Source of the DNA: Lactobacillus gallinarum DSM 10532 = JCM 2011
Lineage (GTDB): Bacteria > Bacillota > Bacilli > Lactobacillales > Lactobacillaceae
Assembly (NCBI RefSeq): GCF_001434975.1
Contig: NZ_AZEL01000056.1
Coordinates: 46,554-110,553 of the forward strand
Direction: 5' to 3'
Length of the DNA stretch: 64,000 nucleotides
Shown: in pieces, positions 25,082-33,279 of the stretch
How positions within the stretch are numbered: position 1 is the first letter of the stretch
How the letters are laid out: every line of letters starts with the position of its first letter
The notes under the pieces: model-generated
The model's database searches: none
Told to the model about the DNA's origin: nothing
Seen by the model: only the letters and a program-made list of their open reading frames with translations
Translations under genes and position numbers: made by a program

Positions 25082-25205
25082 AAATGAGTTCACAAAAAAT
25101 TTGCGAACTCATATATGGTCGGTTTAGTTTCGGTGTCTGCCACCAATAGGCCCTTACGTCCTACATGAAATATCAGATTGACCATGAGCCGACCGCTCAT
25201 TCAGA
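25082..25205 (-). ncRNA. Structured leader RNA candidate with terminal hairpin
   Basis: On the minus strand the arms GGTCGG and CCGACC close a roughly 75-nt region with inner hairpins TAGG..CCTA and GGTG-GCAGA-CACC. A terminator-like stem ATGAGTTC..GAACTCAT plus a T-run (25082-25112) then leads to GGAGG of the 43-residue frame. The layout is that of a cis-regulatory attenuator. I could not assign a riboswitch class, and the other strand could also be the active one. Confidence 0.45.
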
Positions 25206-25279
25206 TATTTGAACATATATTTTACAAGTAGCTATTTTTTAATCACAACAATAAATTTATAACACGAGGAGAAAACATT

Positions 25280-25534
25280 ATGAAATTAAGCAAAAAAGCA
25301 CTTTGGATTATCGGTACCTTAATCACCTCGGCAATCGCAGGAATTTTCTTTTATTTAAATATTCATAATAGTTCCGCAACTACCGTTGCAGTAATTCTAG
25401 CTGGAGTGGCATTGTATTTTCTTTTTGAAACTGGACAGTTATATAAGAATATTTGGATTAAGATTTTAGTATATTTAATTGATGCCGTTTGGATCGCGTT
25501 TGTATTATTAATAATCAGCTTATTTATTCATTAA
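25280..25534 (+). CDS. Small membrane protein, unknown
   Basis: 84 residues with three hydrophobic segments (about 8-25, 34-50, 60-82). ACGAGGAG precedes the ATG. It stands alone between the structured leader and the copper operon. Function not recognised. Confidence 0.6.
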   Translation: MKLSKKALWIIGTLITSAIAGIFFYLNIHNSSATTVAVILAGVALYFLFETGQLYKNIWIKILVYLIDAVWIAFVLLIISLFIH

Positions 25535-25580
25535 TTTGGAAAGATTTTGACAATCTTTCTTTTTTTATTGCATCAAAGTT

Positions 25581-25617
25581 TACAAATGTAAATTTAAAGT
25601 GTATATTTACATTTGTA
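25581..25617 (+). promoter_or_regulatory. Two CopY operators (cop boxes)
   Basis: TACAAATGTA (25581-25590) and TACATTTGTA (25608-25617) both match the cop box TACANNTGTA. Their 16-bp surroundings are exact reverse complements of each other, so the pair is itself a large dyad 27 bp apart, just before copY. Confidence 0.93.
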
Positions 25618-25634
25618 AACTAAAGGAGGAGAAA

Positions 25635-26075
25635 ATGGTTAAACTTCAAGAAAAAGAAAGTACGATTTCCGACAGTGAGTGGGAAGCCATGCGTATTATT
25701 TGGACACTCGAGCCCGTCAGTTCTACCAAAATAATTCAAGAATTGCAGGCAAAAAAGAACTGGTCCGAATCGACAATCAAAACTTTATTGCGACGTTTGG
25801 TTAAAAAGAACCTGCTGAGCACGAAAAAGGAAGGTAGACGCTTCGTTTATACTGCTAAGGTCAATCAGACGCAGGTAATGGCGGAAGCCGCACAGGAGCT
25901 GTTAAACCGCATGTGCGACATGCACAAAGGCGAAGTTCTATTACAGTTAATCGCCAACTCACCTATTTCAAAGAGTGATTTATCTAAAATAAAAGAAATT
26001 ATTGCTACTAAAGAAAAAGATGCGCCTTACATGGTGCCATGCAATTGCCTACCAGGCAATGAAAAGATGTGCTAA
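25635..26075 (+). CDS. copY: CopY-type copper-responsive repressor (BlaI/MecI fold)
   Basis: 146 residues: an N-terminal winged helix (ISDSEWEAMRIIWTLEPVSSTKIIQEL, STIKTLLRRLVKKNLL) and a C-terminal cysteine tail CNCLPGNEKMC. In CopY the tail binds Zn and holds the repressor on cop boxes; Cu(I) displaces Zn and releases DNA. The tail here has CxC then a single Cys rather than CxCx4CxC. ATG 25635 follows AAAGGAGGAG. Two cop boxes lie just upstream, so it is autoregulated. Confidence 0.92.
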   Translation: MVKLQEKESTISDSEWEAMRIIWTLEPVSSTKIIQELQAKKNWSESTIKTLLRRLVKKNLLSTKKEGRRFVYTAKVNQTQVMAEAAQELLNRMCDMHKGEVLLQLIANSPISKSDLSKIKEIIATKEKDAPYMVPCNCLPGNEKMC

Positions 26076-26090
26076 AAGGAGAAGTTAAAA

Positions 26091-26468
26091 ATGACTATAG
26101 CTCAAATCATCACGCTGATTGTAGCGGTTGTCTTAATCGGCTTTATCCTCTGGTGGTTCTTCGGCAAACACCAAGAAGCCGTTGGTACTGCCAGTGTTGA
26201 TCAAGGCGTTCAAGAAGCAAATATCGTTGTTAAAGGCGGCTATTCCCCTTCTACCGTTGTTTTAAAACAAGGAGTTCCTGCAAAGGTTAACTTCGATATG
26301 AATGATTCAACAGCATGTTTGTCTCACGTTGTTTTTGAACAACTTGGTGTTGATAAAGATTTAACTAAGCAAAAAATTACTACTATTGATATTCCCACTG
26401 ACAAGAAAGGCACTTATAACTTTGCTTGTGGTATGGATATGTTTCATGGAAAGGTTGTTGTTAAATAA
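26091..26468 (+). CDS. Membrane-anchored cupredoxin-like copper-binding protein
   Basis: 125 residues: an N-terminal helix (about 5-24), then one cupredoxin-type beta domain (NIVVKGGYSPSTVVLKQGVPAKVNF) with candidate ligands in CLSHVVF and CGMDMFHG. It likely binds copper on the outer face of the membrane and passes it to or takes it from the ATPase. Its stop overlaps the ATG of the next gene (TAATG). Its end GMDMFHGKVVVK is the same as in the next protein. Confidence 0.85.
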   Translation: MTIAQIITLIVAVVLIGFILWWFFGKHQEAVGTASVDQGVQEANIVVKGGYSPSTVVLKQGVPAKVNFDMNDSTACLSHVVFEQLGVDKDLTKQKITTIDIPTDKKGTYNFACGMDMFHGKVVVK

Positions 26469-26755
26469 TGAGTATTTTTTCAAAGAATCAAACTAAAAAA
26501 GTTGTTGTTAATGCTAAGAATCATGGCTACAAGCCAGAAGTTGTTACCTTTAAGCAAGGTAAGCCAGCTCAATTAAAATTTATCCCATCAGACAACATGG
26601 GCTGTATGAATGAAGTTGTCTCAAAGGATCTGAATTTCGATACTAAACTCGACGGTCAAAAAGAAGTAACGATCGATATTCCAACTGATAAACCTGGCAC
26701 TTACAACTACGCATGTGGCATGGACATGTTTCATGGTAAAGTGGTGGTCAAATAA
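26468..26755 (+). CDS. Soluble cupredoxin-like copper-binding protein
   Basis: 95 residues with the same domain as the preceding gene but no membrane helix, so it is probably cytoplasmic. Candidate ligands are MGCMNEVV and CGMDMFHG. It overlaps the ATPase gene by one base (TAATG), so the three are translated together. It may take the place of the missing N-terminal metal-binding domain of the ATPase as a copper chaperone; this is inference. Confidence 0.85.
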   Translation: MSIFSKNQTKKVVVNAKNHGYKPEVVTFKQGKPAQLKFIPSDNMGCMNEVVSKDLNFDTKLDGQKEVTIDIPTDKPGTYNYACGMDMFHGKVVVK

Positions 26756-28677
26756 TGAAGCTTTCTAACATTAAGCGGTTCTGGATTTCCTTTATCCTTT
26801 CAATCCCAATGCTCATCCAAATGTTTGCCATGCCGTTTCACTGGATGATGCCGGGATATAATTGGATCGCTTTTATCACGACCACTATTATTATGACAAT
26901 CTCGGCTGCGCCTTACTGGTCTAGTGCTTGGGCTGCTTTTAAGCATCACCAGGCAAACATGAACACTCTGGTTGCAGTTGGTACTTCTGTTGCCTATTTC
27001 TACAGTATTTTTGCCATGTTTACTAGCCGTGAAGTTTACTTTGAAAGTGCTGCGTTTGTAACGGTCTTCGTTTTACTTGGGGATGCAATGGAAGAAAAGA
27101 TGCACAACAATGCATCTAATGCCCTAGCCAAATTGATCGATTTGCAAGCAAAGGATGCCGAAGTTGAGCGTAACGGTGAATTTGTTAAGGTGCCACTTGA
27201 TCAGGTGAAGCCAGGCGACATTATTCGCGTTAAGCCAGGTGAAAAAGTTCCGGTAGATGGCGTGATTGTTGACGGTTCAACTACTATTAACGAATCAATG
27301 GTTACCGGTGAAAGCATGCCTGTTACTAAGAAAAAGGGTGACGAAGTTGTTGGTTCAACTATTAATACCAATGGAACTTTTACCTTTAAGGCAACTAAGG
27401 TCGGCAGCGATACTATGCTTGCTCAAATTGTCGATTTGGTGAAAAAAGCGCAAACTAGCCATGCACCTATCCAGAACTTAACAGATAAGATTTCTAACAT
27501 CTTTGTACCGGCTGTTTTAATCATCGCGATTATTACCTTCGTTATCTGGTACGTATTCTTAGGCGCTACAATCGTTAATGCCATGCTCTTTGCCGTTTCT
27601 GTAGTAGTGATAGCATGTCCGTGTGCATTGGGTTTAGCAACTCCAACAGCTTTAATGGTTGGTACTACACGTAGCGCTAAGATGGGCGTTTTAATTAAGA
27701 ACGGTGAAGTCCTTGAAGAAGTTAGCGATATTGATACTGTTGTTTTTGATAAAACCGGTACGATCACTGTTGGTAAGCCTCAAGTTACCGATATCATTGG
27801 TGATGAAAAACAAGTATTAACGATCGCTGCTAGCCTTGAAGAAAACTCAGAACACCCTCTTGCTACAGCTATTGTTAAAAAAGCTAAATTAGATAATATT
27901 GCCCTAGCAGCCGTAAAGAATTTTGCTGCAATTGAGGGTAAGGGCGTTAAGGCTAACTATGGTAAGCAAGAAGCTTTTGTAGGTAGCGATAAACTGCTTG
28001 AAGATATCATTATTTCCCAGGAAATGAAGAAAAAGGCTATCCAGTTACAAAAAGAAGCTAAAACTGTCGTTTACGTTGGTCTAGGTCAAGATATTATTGG
28101 CTTAGTTGCTATTCAAGATGTACCTAAGCCTAGTTCAAAAAAGGCCATTGCAGAACTTAAGAAGCGTGGTTTAAGAACCGTCATGCTTACCGGTGATAAT
28201 CAAAATGTTGCGGAAGCCATTGGTAAAGAAGTCGGCATTGACCAAGTAATTGCTGGTGTTCTACCAACTGAAAAAGCTAATGAAATCAAGAAGCTGCAGG
28301 ATGCTGGTAGAGTAGTAGCATTTGTTGGTGATGGGATCAATGATGCTCCTGCTTTGTCTACGGCTAATGTTGGTATTGCTATGGGATCAGGGACAGATAT
28401 CGCAATTGAATCAGGTGGTATCGTCCTCGTCCAAAACGATTTAATGGGCGTTGTGAAGGCACTAGAGATTTCTAAGAAGACTTTCAATAGAATTAAATTA
28501 AATCTGTTCTGGGCCCTGATTTACAACACTATTGGTATTCCTATTGCTGCCGGCCTGTTTATGGGATTAGGTTTAACTCTTAGCCCAGAACTAGCAGGAC
28601 TTGCTATGGCCTTCAGTTCAGTTTCAGTTGTAACTAGTTCATTGCTATTGAATAAAACAAAAATTGCAGGTGCTTAA
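26755..28677 (+). CDS. Copper-translocating P1B-type ATPase (CopA/CopB-like)
   Basis: 640 residues, eight helices. TGES (NESMVTGESMPV), the copper motif ACPCALG, DKTGT, SEHPLA and GDGINDAP are all present, and the end contains the conserved MAFSSVSVVTSSLLLN of Cu(I) pumps. It has no N-terminal HMA domain or His-rich stretch; the two cupredoxins before it may serve that role. It exports copper under CopY control. A Noc-box-like site lies inside at 28012. Confidence 0.93.
   Translation: MKLSNIKRFWISFILSIPMLIQMFAMPFHWMMPGYNWIAFITTTIIMTISAAPYWSSAWAAFKHHQANMNTLVAVGTSVAYFYSIFAMFTSREVYFESAAFVTVFVLLGDAMEEKMHNNASNALAKLIDLQAKDAEVERNGEFVKVPLDQVKPGDIIRVKPGEKVPVDGVIVDGSTTINESMVTGESMPVTKKKGDEVVGSTINTNGTFTFKATKVGSDTMLAQIVDLVKKAQTSHAPIQNLTDKISNIFVPAVLIIAIITFVIWYVFLGATIVNAMLFAVSVVVIACPCALGLATPTALMVGTTRSAKMGVLIKNGEVLEEVSDIDTVVFDKTGTITVGKPQVTDIIGDEKQVLTIAASLEENSEHPLATAIVKKAKLDNIALAAVKNFAAIEGKGVKANYGKQEAFVGSDKLLEDIIISQEMKKKAIQLQKEAKTVVYVGLGQDIIGLVAIQDVPKPSSKKAIAELKKRGLRTVMLTGDNQNVAEAIGKEVGIDQVIAGVLPTEKANEIKKLQDAGRVVAFVGDGINDAPALSTANVGIAMGSGTDIAIESGGIVLVQNDLMGVVKALEISKKTFNRIKLNLFWALIYNTIGIPIAAGLFMGLGLTLSPELAGLAMAFSSVSVVTSSLLLNKTKIAGA
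28012..28025. promoter_or_regulatory. Noc-box-like site, one mismatch
   Basis: ATTTCCCAGGAAAT, inside the copper ATPase gene. Confidence 0.5.
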
Positions 28678-28682
28678 TGAAC

Positions 28683-28711
28683 GAAAAACCAGATTTAACA
28701 TCTGGTTTTTA
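28683..28711 (+). terminator. Terminator of the copper operon
   Basis: AAAACCAGAT-TTAAC-ATCTGGTTTT. Confidence 0.92.
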
Positions 28712-28777
28712 TTTTGTCTTTTTGCAGGTTTTTTAATCTTTTGTTAACATTATATTATTATATTAATAAAGGAGTTG

Positions 28778-30163
28778 ATGAATAAGCAAGCTGTGCTTGC
28801 TCTTATGGAAAATAATACCCAAACTACACGCGAAAAAATTATCAAAACTAAAAAGAATTATAAACGTGCTCCGTTGATGCCGGTTCATTTAAGAGTAATG
28901 ATTGCTGTTATCTTAGGTCAAATAGCCTGTGGCTATGCCTTGGGCATCAGTGGTACAGCACTTTCAAATGCCGCTAAATATATTGACATTAGCGATTTAT
29001 GGACCGGTTTAATCGGAGCTGGTTCATTGATTGGATTAGCTGGTAGTCTTTTAATAGGACGACTTTCTGATAAAATTGGTCGCCGTCAGTTATTAATGAT
29101 CAATATGTATATTCTGGCAGGATTAACCCTAATTCACTTATTGACAGCTAATTTATTATTGACCTTCATCATTAGAATCGGAATCGGATTAATGATTGCT
29201 GTTGATTATACTGTTGGTAATGCTTTATTAACAGAATGGTTACCTAAAGGTGAGGATAGTAAGCGCCAAAGTCATTTATTGATCTATTGGACAATCGGTT
29301 TCATCTTATCCTATATAGTTGGTACTCTCATTACTGGCTTGGGCGCTTATACTTGGCAACTGATTATAGCTACCGGTGCCGTTCCAGCAATTATTACCGC
29401 TTTATTCCGAAGTTTCTTTCCGCTTCCCGCTTCTCCTACTTGGCTCGCAAGTAAAGGTAAAGTTAAGAAAGCAAACAAAATCATTAGTAAACACATGGGA
29501 CACAAATGGCGCTTGCCTAAACGATTTATGAAAAAGAAAGCGCCTAAAGATATTGCCTGGGGAATTTTATTCTCTAAGAAATATTTACGCCGCACTTTAG
29601 TTGGTGGTATCTTTTATGCTTGTCAAGCATTTTCATTCTTTGGTATTAGTATTTTCTTACCAATTTTGCTTAGCAGCATAAATATTACAGGTGGCAGCAT
29701 CTCCGGAATCATTTACAATGGCGGTATGTTTGTCGGCGTTCTATTCGGTATCTTTATTTTTAATAAAATTAGTCGCCGTACATTTTTAGTTGGCAATTTT
29801 TTAACTTCAGCTGTTTTAATTGGTATTATGGCTTTAGTACCTGGGTTAGATTCAATGATTAAATTATCCATTTTCACTATTTTTGCGATTATCCTTTCAT
29901 CAGGATTAGTGCTTGATTACCCATATCCCACTGAATTATTTGGCATTAAAGTACGTGGGACAGGAGTTGGTACGTGCATTACAATTAGCCGTTTTGGTGC
30001 AGCCGCTGGTACATTTTTATTACCGGTTCTAACCAATATTGGTGGTGCAAAATTAGCTATGTTAGTTTGTGCAATTGTATTGCTCTTCGCATTTATCGTT
30101 TGTCTTATCTGGGCACCAGAAACATCACCGAAATTTATTAAAGCTGAACAAAATAATAATTAA
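28778..30163 (+). CDS. MFS transporter, sugar/organic-acid porter type
   Basis: 461 residues, 12 helices. MFS signatures are GRLSDKIGRRQLL between helices 2 and 3, a mid-loop of about 60 basic residues, and YPTELFGIKVRGTGVG before helix 11. The pattern is that of the sugar porter/aromatic-acid symporter group. ATG 28778 is close to AAAGGAG (3 nt); ATG 28805 is an alternative without a ribosome site. The substrate is unknown. Confidence 0.85.
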   Translation: MNKQAVLALMENNTQTTREKIIKTKKNYKRAPLMPVHLRVMIAVILGQIACGYALGISGTALSNAAKYIDISDLWTGLIGAGSLIGLAGSLLIGRLSDKIGRRQLLMINMYILAGLTLIHLLTANLLLTFIIRIGIGLMIAVDYTVGNALLTEWLPKGEDSKRQSHLLIYWTIGFILSYIVGTLITGLGAYTWQLIIATGAVPAIITALFRSFFPLPASPTWLASKGKVKKANKIISKHMGHKWRLPKRFMKKKAPKDIAWGILFSKKYLRRTLVGGIFYACQAFSFFGISIFLPILLSSINITGGSISGIIYNGGMFVGVLFGIFIFNKISRRTFLVGNFLTSAVLIGIMALVPGLDSMIKLSIFTIFAIILSSGLVLDYPYPTELFGIKVRGTGVGTCITISRFGAAAGTFLLPVLTNIGGAKLAMLVCAIVLLFAFIVCLIWAPETSPKFIKAEQNNN

Positions 30164-30170
30164 TTATCAT

Positions 30171-30205
30171 AAAAAGACAGATGCATCTTCGCATCTGTCT
30201 TTTTT
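30171..30205. terminator. Bidirectional terminator after the MFS gene
   Basis: AAAAGACAGATGC-ATCTTC-GCATCTGTCTTTT. Confidence 0.92.
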
Positions 30206-30356
30206 ACTTCTTATCTTTCTTCTTTTTATCTTTAGAATCCTTATCAAGCAATTCTTCTGGATCCTTGTGTTTTGGCGTCTTTTTTGGATCTGGAACGGTC
30301 GCAAAACGATCAAGCATCTTTTGTAAATTATTAGGGTTGTCAAAAGTTAATCCCAT
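30204..30356 (-). CDS. Short charged protein, SPJ_0845-like
   Basis: 50 residues starting MGLTFDNPNNLQKMLDRFATVPDP and ending in a lysine/aspartate-rich tail. This start and size resemble the small SPJ_0845-type proteins of streptococci and lactobacilli, of unknown function. ATG 30356 follows AAAGGAAG. The assignment is from memory and tentative, but the start, the ribosome site and the terminator at its stop support a real gene. Confidence 0.65.
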   Translation of the reverse strand: MGLTFDNPNNLQKMLDRFATVPDPKKTPKHKDPEELLDKDSKDKKKKDKK

Positions 30357-30420
30357 AACTCATCTTCCTTTCGTTTTCCTCATTATATAAAAATTAATAA
30401 GCTACTAGCAACTTATTTAA

Positions 30421-31524
30421 TTACTTATGATCAATGAAACGCTGCATTTTTATCATTTCTGAGCCAGCCAAATCAACACTAATTAGATCATCATAATTAT
30501 GGTCACTAATCTCGCCTAAATCATATTCAGTTAAGATTTTTAAATCAAAGCCTTCATCGCCACGATCAGCAATTAAGCCCAATCGATCTGGATAATGATA
30601 AATAGAATCACTGATTTTTATCACATGACCATCAGGCCAATTCTCAATTACCTCGGTGATTGACTTTATCGGGCCATTAAGATTAAGTGATCGTTCCAAA
30701 TAGTCAGGATCAAAGCTATGATTTTTCTGTTGCCAATTTACTAAATAATTAAAATAGTTCAGTCTTTCTGATTCTTCCGTAACGTGCGCAACATGACTCC
30801 GAGCTATCACGGCAATAGATTCTACTTGTCCCAATTCATTTAAGCTCTCAAGCAAAATATTATCTTCATCATACTTAAGCACTTTACCAATCACAAAATT
30901 ACCAAATTGATCATCGAAAGTATAATCAAAATAAATTTCTACTAATTTTAATTCATTAAACTCATAATTTTGCTTTTGCTTCAAATAATGAATAAATAAA
31001 TTATTATCTATGCTGTTTACGTCAACACAAACAATATCTTGAAGAGGAATAACCGTAGCAAAATGTTCAATAGAAGTGTCGTTCTTTTCTAAAATACGGA
31101 CTTCTTTTTTATCAAGCTGTGTAATCAAACCAGTGTAAGTTACGCCGGTATCAACCTCAAAAGTTACAAAAGGCTGCGCATCAGCAACATTGATCAGTAA
31201 GTCATAAATATCAGTGAAATCCCAGTTCTTTACTGAACTATTTAAGTGCCCCATGTCAAATGGATCCTTAATTTCAGTTGTCGCATAATAATGCAACACT
31301 GGTGTGTCGTCCTCTATTTTGGCTATTTGATCTTCCTTGATAAAAACAATTCCGCCTTGATTGCCAGTTTGATCAACTGATTCTAAAACGATCCAACCAT
31401 GTTCACGTGCCACAATTTGACCAATATAGTAGGAATTTGCATCAATAAAAGTAATGCTCTCATCCCCATCCAAATTATATTTTTCTTGATCAGCATTCAA
31501 TGTAACTTGCACTAATTTGTTCAC
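30421..31524 (-). CDS. Hypothetical cytoplasmic protein
   Basis: 367 residues, acidic, with no membrane segment or signal. It seems to hold three related beta-rich stretches (GQIVAREHGWIVLESVDQ, GLITQLDKKEVRILEKND, GKVLKYDEDNILLESLNE), each of which looks like a small barrel of the Sm- or PRC-type. GTG 31524 follows AGAGGGAT. The family is not known to me. It may belong to the Lactobacillus core, since it sits in the origin-near backbone. Confidence 0.65.
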   Translation of the reverse strand: MNKLVQVTLNADQEKYNLDGDESITFIDANSYYIGQIVAREHGWIVLESVDQTGNQGGIVFIKEDQIAKIEDDTPVLHYYATTEIKDPFDMGHLNSSVKNWDFTDIYDLLINVADAQPFVTFEVDTGVTYTGLITQLDKKEVRILEKNDTSIEHFATVIPLQDIVCVDVNSIDNNLFIHYLKQKQNYEFNELKLVEIYFDYTFDDQFGNFVIGKVLKYDEDNILLESLNELGQVESIAVIARSHVAHVTEESERLNYFNYLVNWQQKNHSFDPDYLERSLNLNGPIKSITEVIENWPDGHVIKISDSIYHYPDRLGLIADRGDEGFDLKILTEYDLGEISDHNYDDLISVDLAGSEMIKMQRFIDHK

Positions 31525-31581
31525 GTCTATCCCTCTTTTCTGTATAAGTTCAAGTATCCACTAAGAAACATTTTTCTGCAA

Positions 31582-31612
31582 GAAAAACAGCGGCATCTAT
31601 TGATGCCGCTTA
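31582..31612 (-). terminator. Terminator of the CLC gene
   Basis: AGCGGCATCA-ATAG-ATGCCGCT on the minus strand, followed by a T-run. Confidence 0.85.
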
Positions 31613-31619
31613 ATCTCAT

Positions 31620-33179
31620 TTACCCATCAAGTTCAACGCCTTGCAGCTGTTTCATCTTACTATAAACTGCACCACGTTGACTTGAGTCAAATTCCAGAAT
31701 TAACATATCGCCACCGCGAATAACCGTTTGTCCATTAGGAATAATTTCATCCCCATCACGGCGAATAGTACTTACACGCGTATCTTCAGGCCACTTAATC
31801 TCGGATACCTTTTTGTCAACTAATCTAGAGCTCTCATAAACCGGTAGAACCATTCGATCAGCTTGGCCAGTATAATTAACCTTACGATCACTATGCTTGT
31901 CCATAGCGGCCGCTAAGAGGCCGTAAATTGGTTTTCCGCCAAGAAGTTCATCAACTAGCAGCGCAATAAATGCTACAACAGCAAGTGGCATTAAATGTAG
32001 CAATGAGCCAACCATTTCAGTAATCAAAATAATTGCGGTAAATGGTGCGCGAATAATTGCGGCGAAATAGCCAGCCATTGAAAAGATTACTAAGTTAACT
32101 ACTAAACGCTGAGGCAATAGTCCAAGTTGAACCATGAACAAACCATAAGTAGCACCAATTAAAGCACCCATGGTCAAAATTGGCAAAAAGATACCACTTG
32201 GTAAACCAGAGTCATAGGCCACGATTGAAAAGACAATTCTCATGACATAATAGAACGCCAACAGGCCAACTAATCCCCATCCACTTTGTGTAATTATATG
32301 GGGCATTGCCAAAATCAAGCGGTTACCAGGACCTGTAATTAATGGCCAGAAGTAGGCTATTGGAATTAAGATTGCCAAAGGGATTAAGCCATGAAGCCAG
32401 TGAGGCAAAAACGTGATTTTTGCATAAACTTTTTTCAAACTAAACAGTCCGACTTTGTATAAATGGCCTAGAACACCTAATAAGATCCCTAAAATAATCA
32501 AGTGCCAATAGAGCACAATTGGGAATGAATGATTATATAAAATTCCAAGCGCTGGATGGATACCGAATAAATTGGAAACCACAAAGTTGGAAGCAATTGC
32601 TCCAGCTAATGCATTCATCCAAACAAGTGGAGAGAAATTATGGAAAACTTCTTCTAATACAAACAATGCTCCACTAAGAGGTGCACCAAATGCAGCAGAT
32701 AGACCACTAGCGGCACCGGTTGCTAACAAAATTCGTGAATTAAGCTTATTTTGCTTAAAGCCTTGGCCTACACCCTGGCCGATGGTTGAGCCGAGTTGTA
32801 ATGAAGGGCCTTCTGGTCCCAAGAACAAACCTGTACCAATTACCAGAATACCCCCTATTAGCTTACGCCATAAGATTGGGAACCATTGCAGAGATAACTT
32901 TCCTTGAAGCTGTAATTTTACTTCAGGAATACCTGATCCTCCAACATGAGGATATTGTTTTACAAAATACCCTGCAATTACGGCTACGGCGATAAAGCCT
33001 ATAATAATCACAATAAACCATAATGGATTGCTGTGAGCTAATTGAAATAAATGCAGCCAAAAACCTGACGTTTTTTCAATTCCAAATCTAAATAGCCCAA
33101 CTACTATACCAGTAAAGATACCAACTACTAACGCTTGTAAAAGTAGTTTTATATTGGTTTTATTTCCCTCGTCTTTCAT
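31620..33179 (-). CDS. CLC-type chloride transporter with TrkA-C domain
   Basis: 519 residues: a CLC membrane domain (about 1-420) with GSGIPEVK, GPEGPSLQLG (containing the gating glutamate) and GIFLPILTMGA, then a TrkA-C-like regulatory domain (about 435-515). The gating glutamate points to H+/Cl- exchange, useful in acid resistance. GAGAGGG precedes the ATG. Confidence 0.92.
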   Translation of the reverse strand: MKDEGNKTNIKLLLQALVVGIFTGIVVGLFRFGIEKTSGFWLHLFQLAHSNPLWFIVIIIGFIAVAVIAGYFVKQYPHVGGSGIPEVKLQLQGKLSLQWFPILWRKLIGGILVIGTGLFLGPEGPSLQLGSTIGQGVGQGFKQNKLNSRILLATGAASGLSAAFGAPLSGALFVLEEVFHNFSPLVWMNALAGAIASNFVVSNLFGIHPALGILYNHSFPIVLYWHLIILGILLGVLGHLYKVGLFSLKKVYAKITFLPHWLHGLIPLAILIPIAYFWPLITGPGNRLILAMPHIITQSGWGLVGLLAFYYVMRIVFSIVAYDSGLPSGIFLPILTMGALIGATYGLFMVQLGLLPQRLVVNLVIFSMAGYFAAIIRAPFTAIILITEMVGSLLHLMPLAVVAFIALLVDELLGGKPIYGLLAAAMDKHSDRKVNYTGQADRMVLPVYESSRLVDKKVSEIKWPEDTRVSTIRRDGDEIIPNGQTVIRGGDMLILEFDSSQRGAVYSKMKQLQGVELDG

Positions 33180-33226
33180 ATAACCCTCTCTTTAATTGAA
33201 CAATCACGACAAACTCTATTGTACAA

Positions 33227-33257
33227 TAAAAAACCAGCTAAGATTTAGCTGGTTTTT
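33227..33257 (-). terminator. Terminator of gnd
   Basis: AAAAACCAGCTAA-GATT-TAGCTGGTTTTT, perfect apart from the loop. A parS-like site abuts it. Confidence 0.9.
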
Positions 33258-33273
33258 GGTTTCATGTGAAACA
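33258..33273. promoter_or_regulatory. parS-like ParB-binding site 3
   Basis: GGTTTCATGTGAAACA is the reverse complement of TGTTTCACATGAAACC, the same variant as the other two sites with one further end difference. Confidence 0.6.
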
Positions 33274-33279
33274 GATTTA

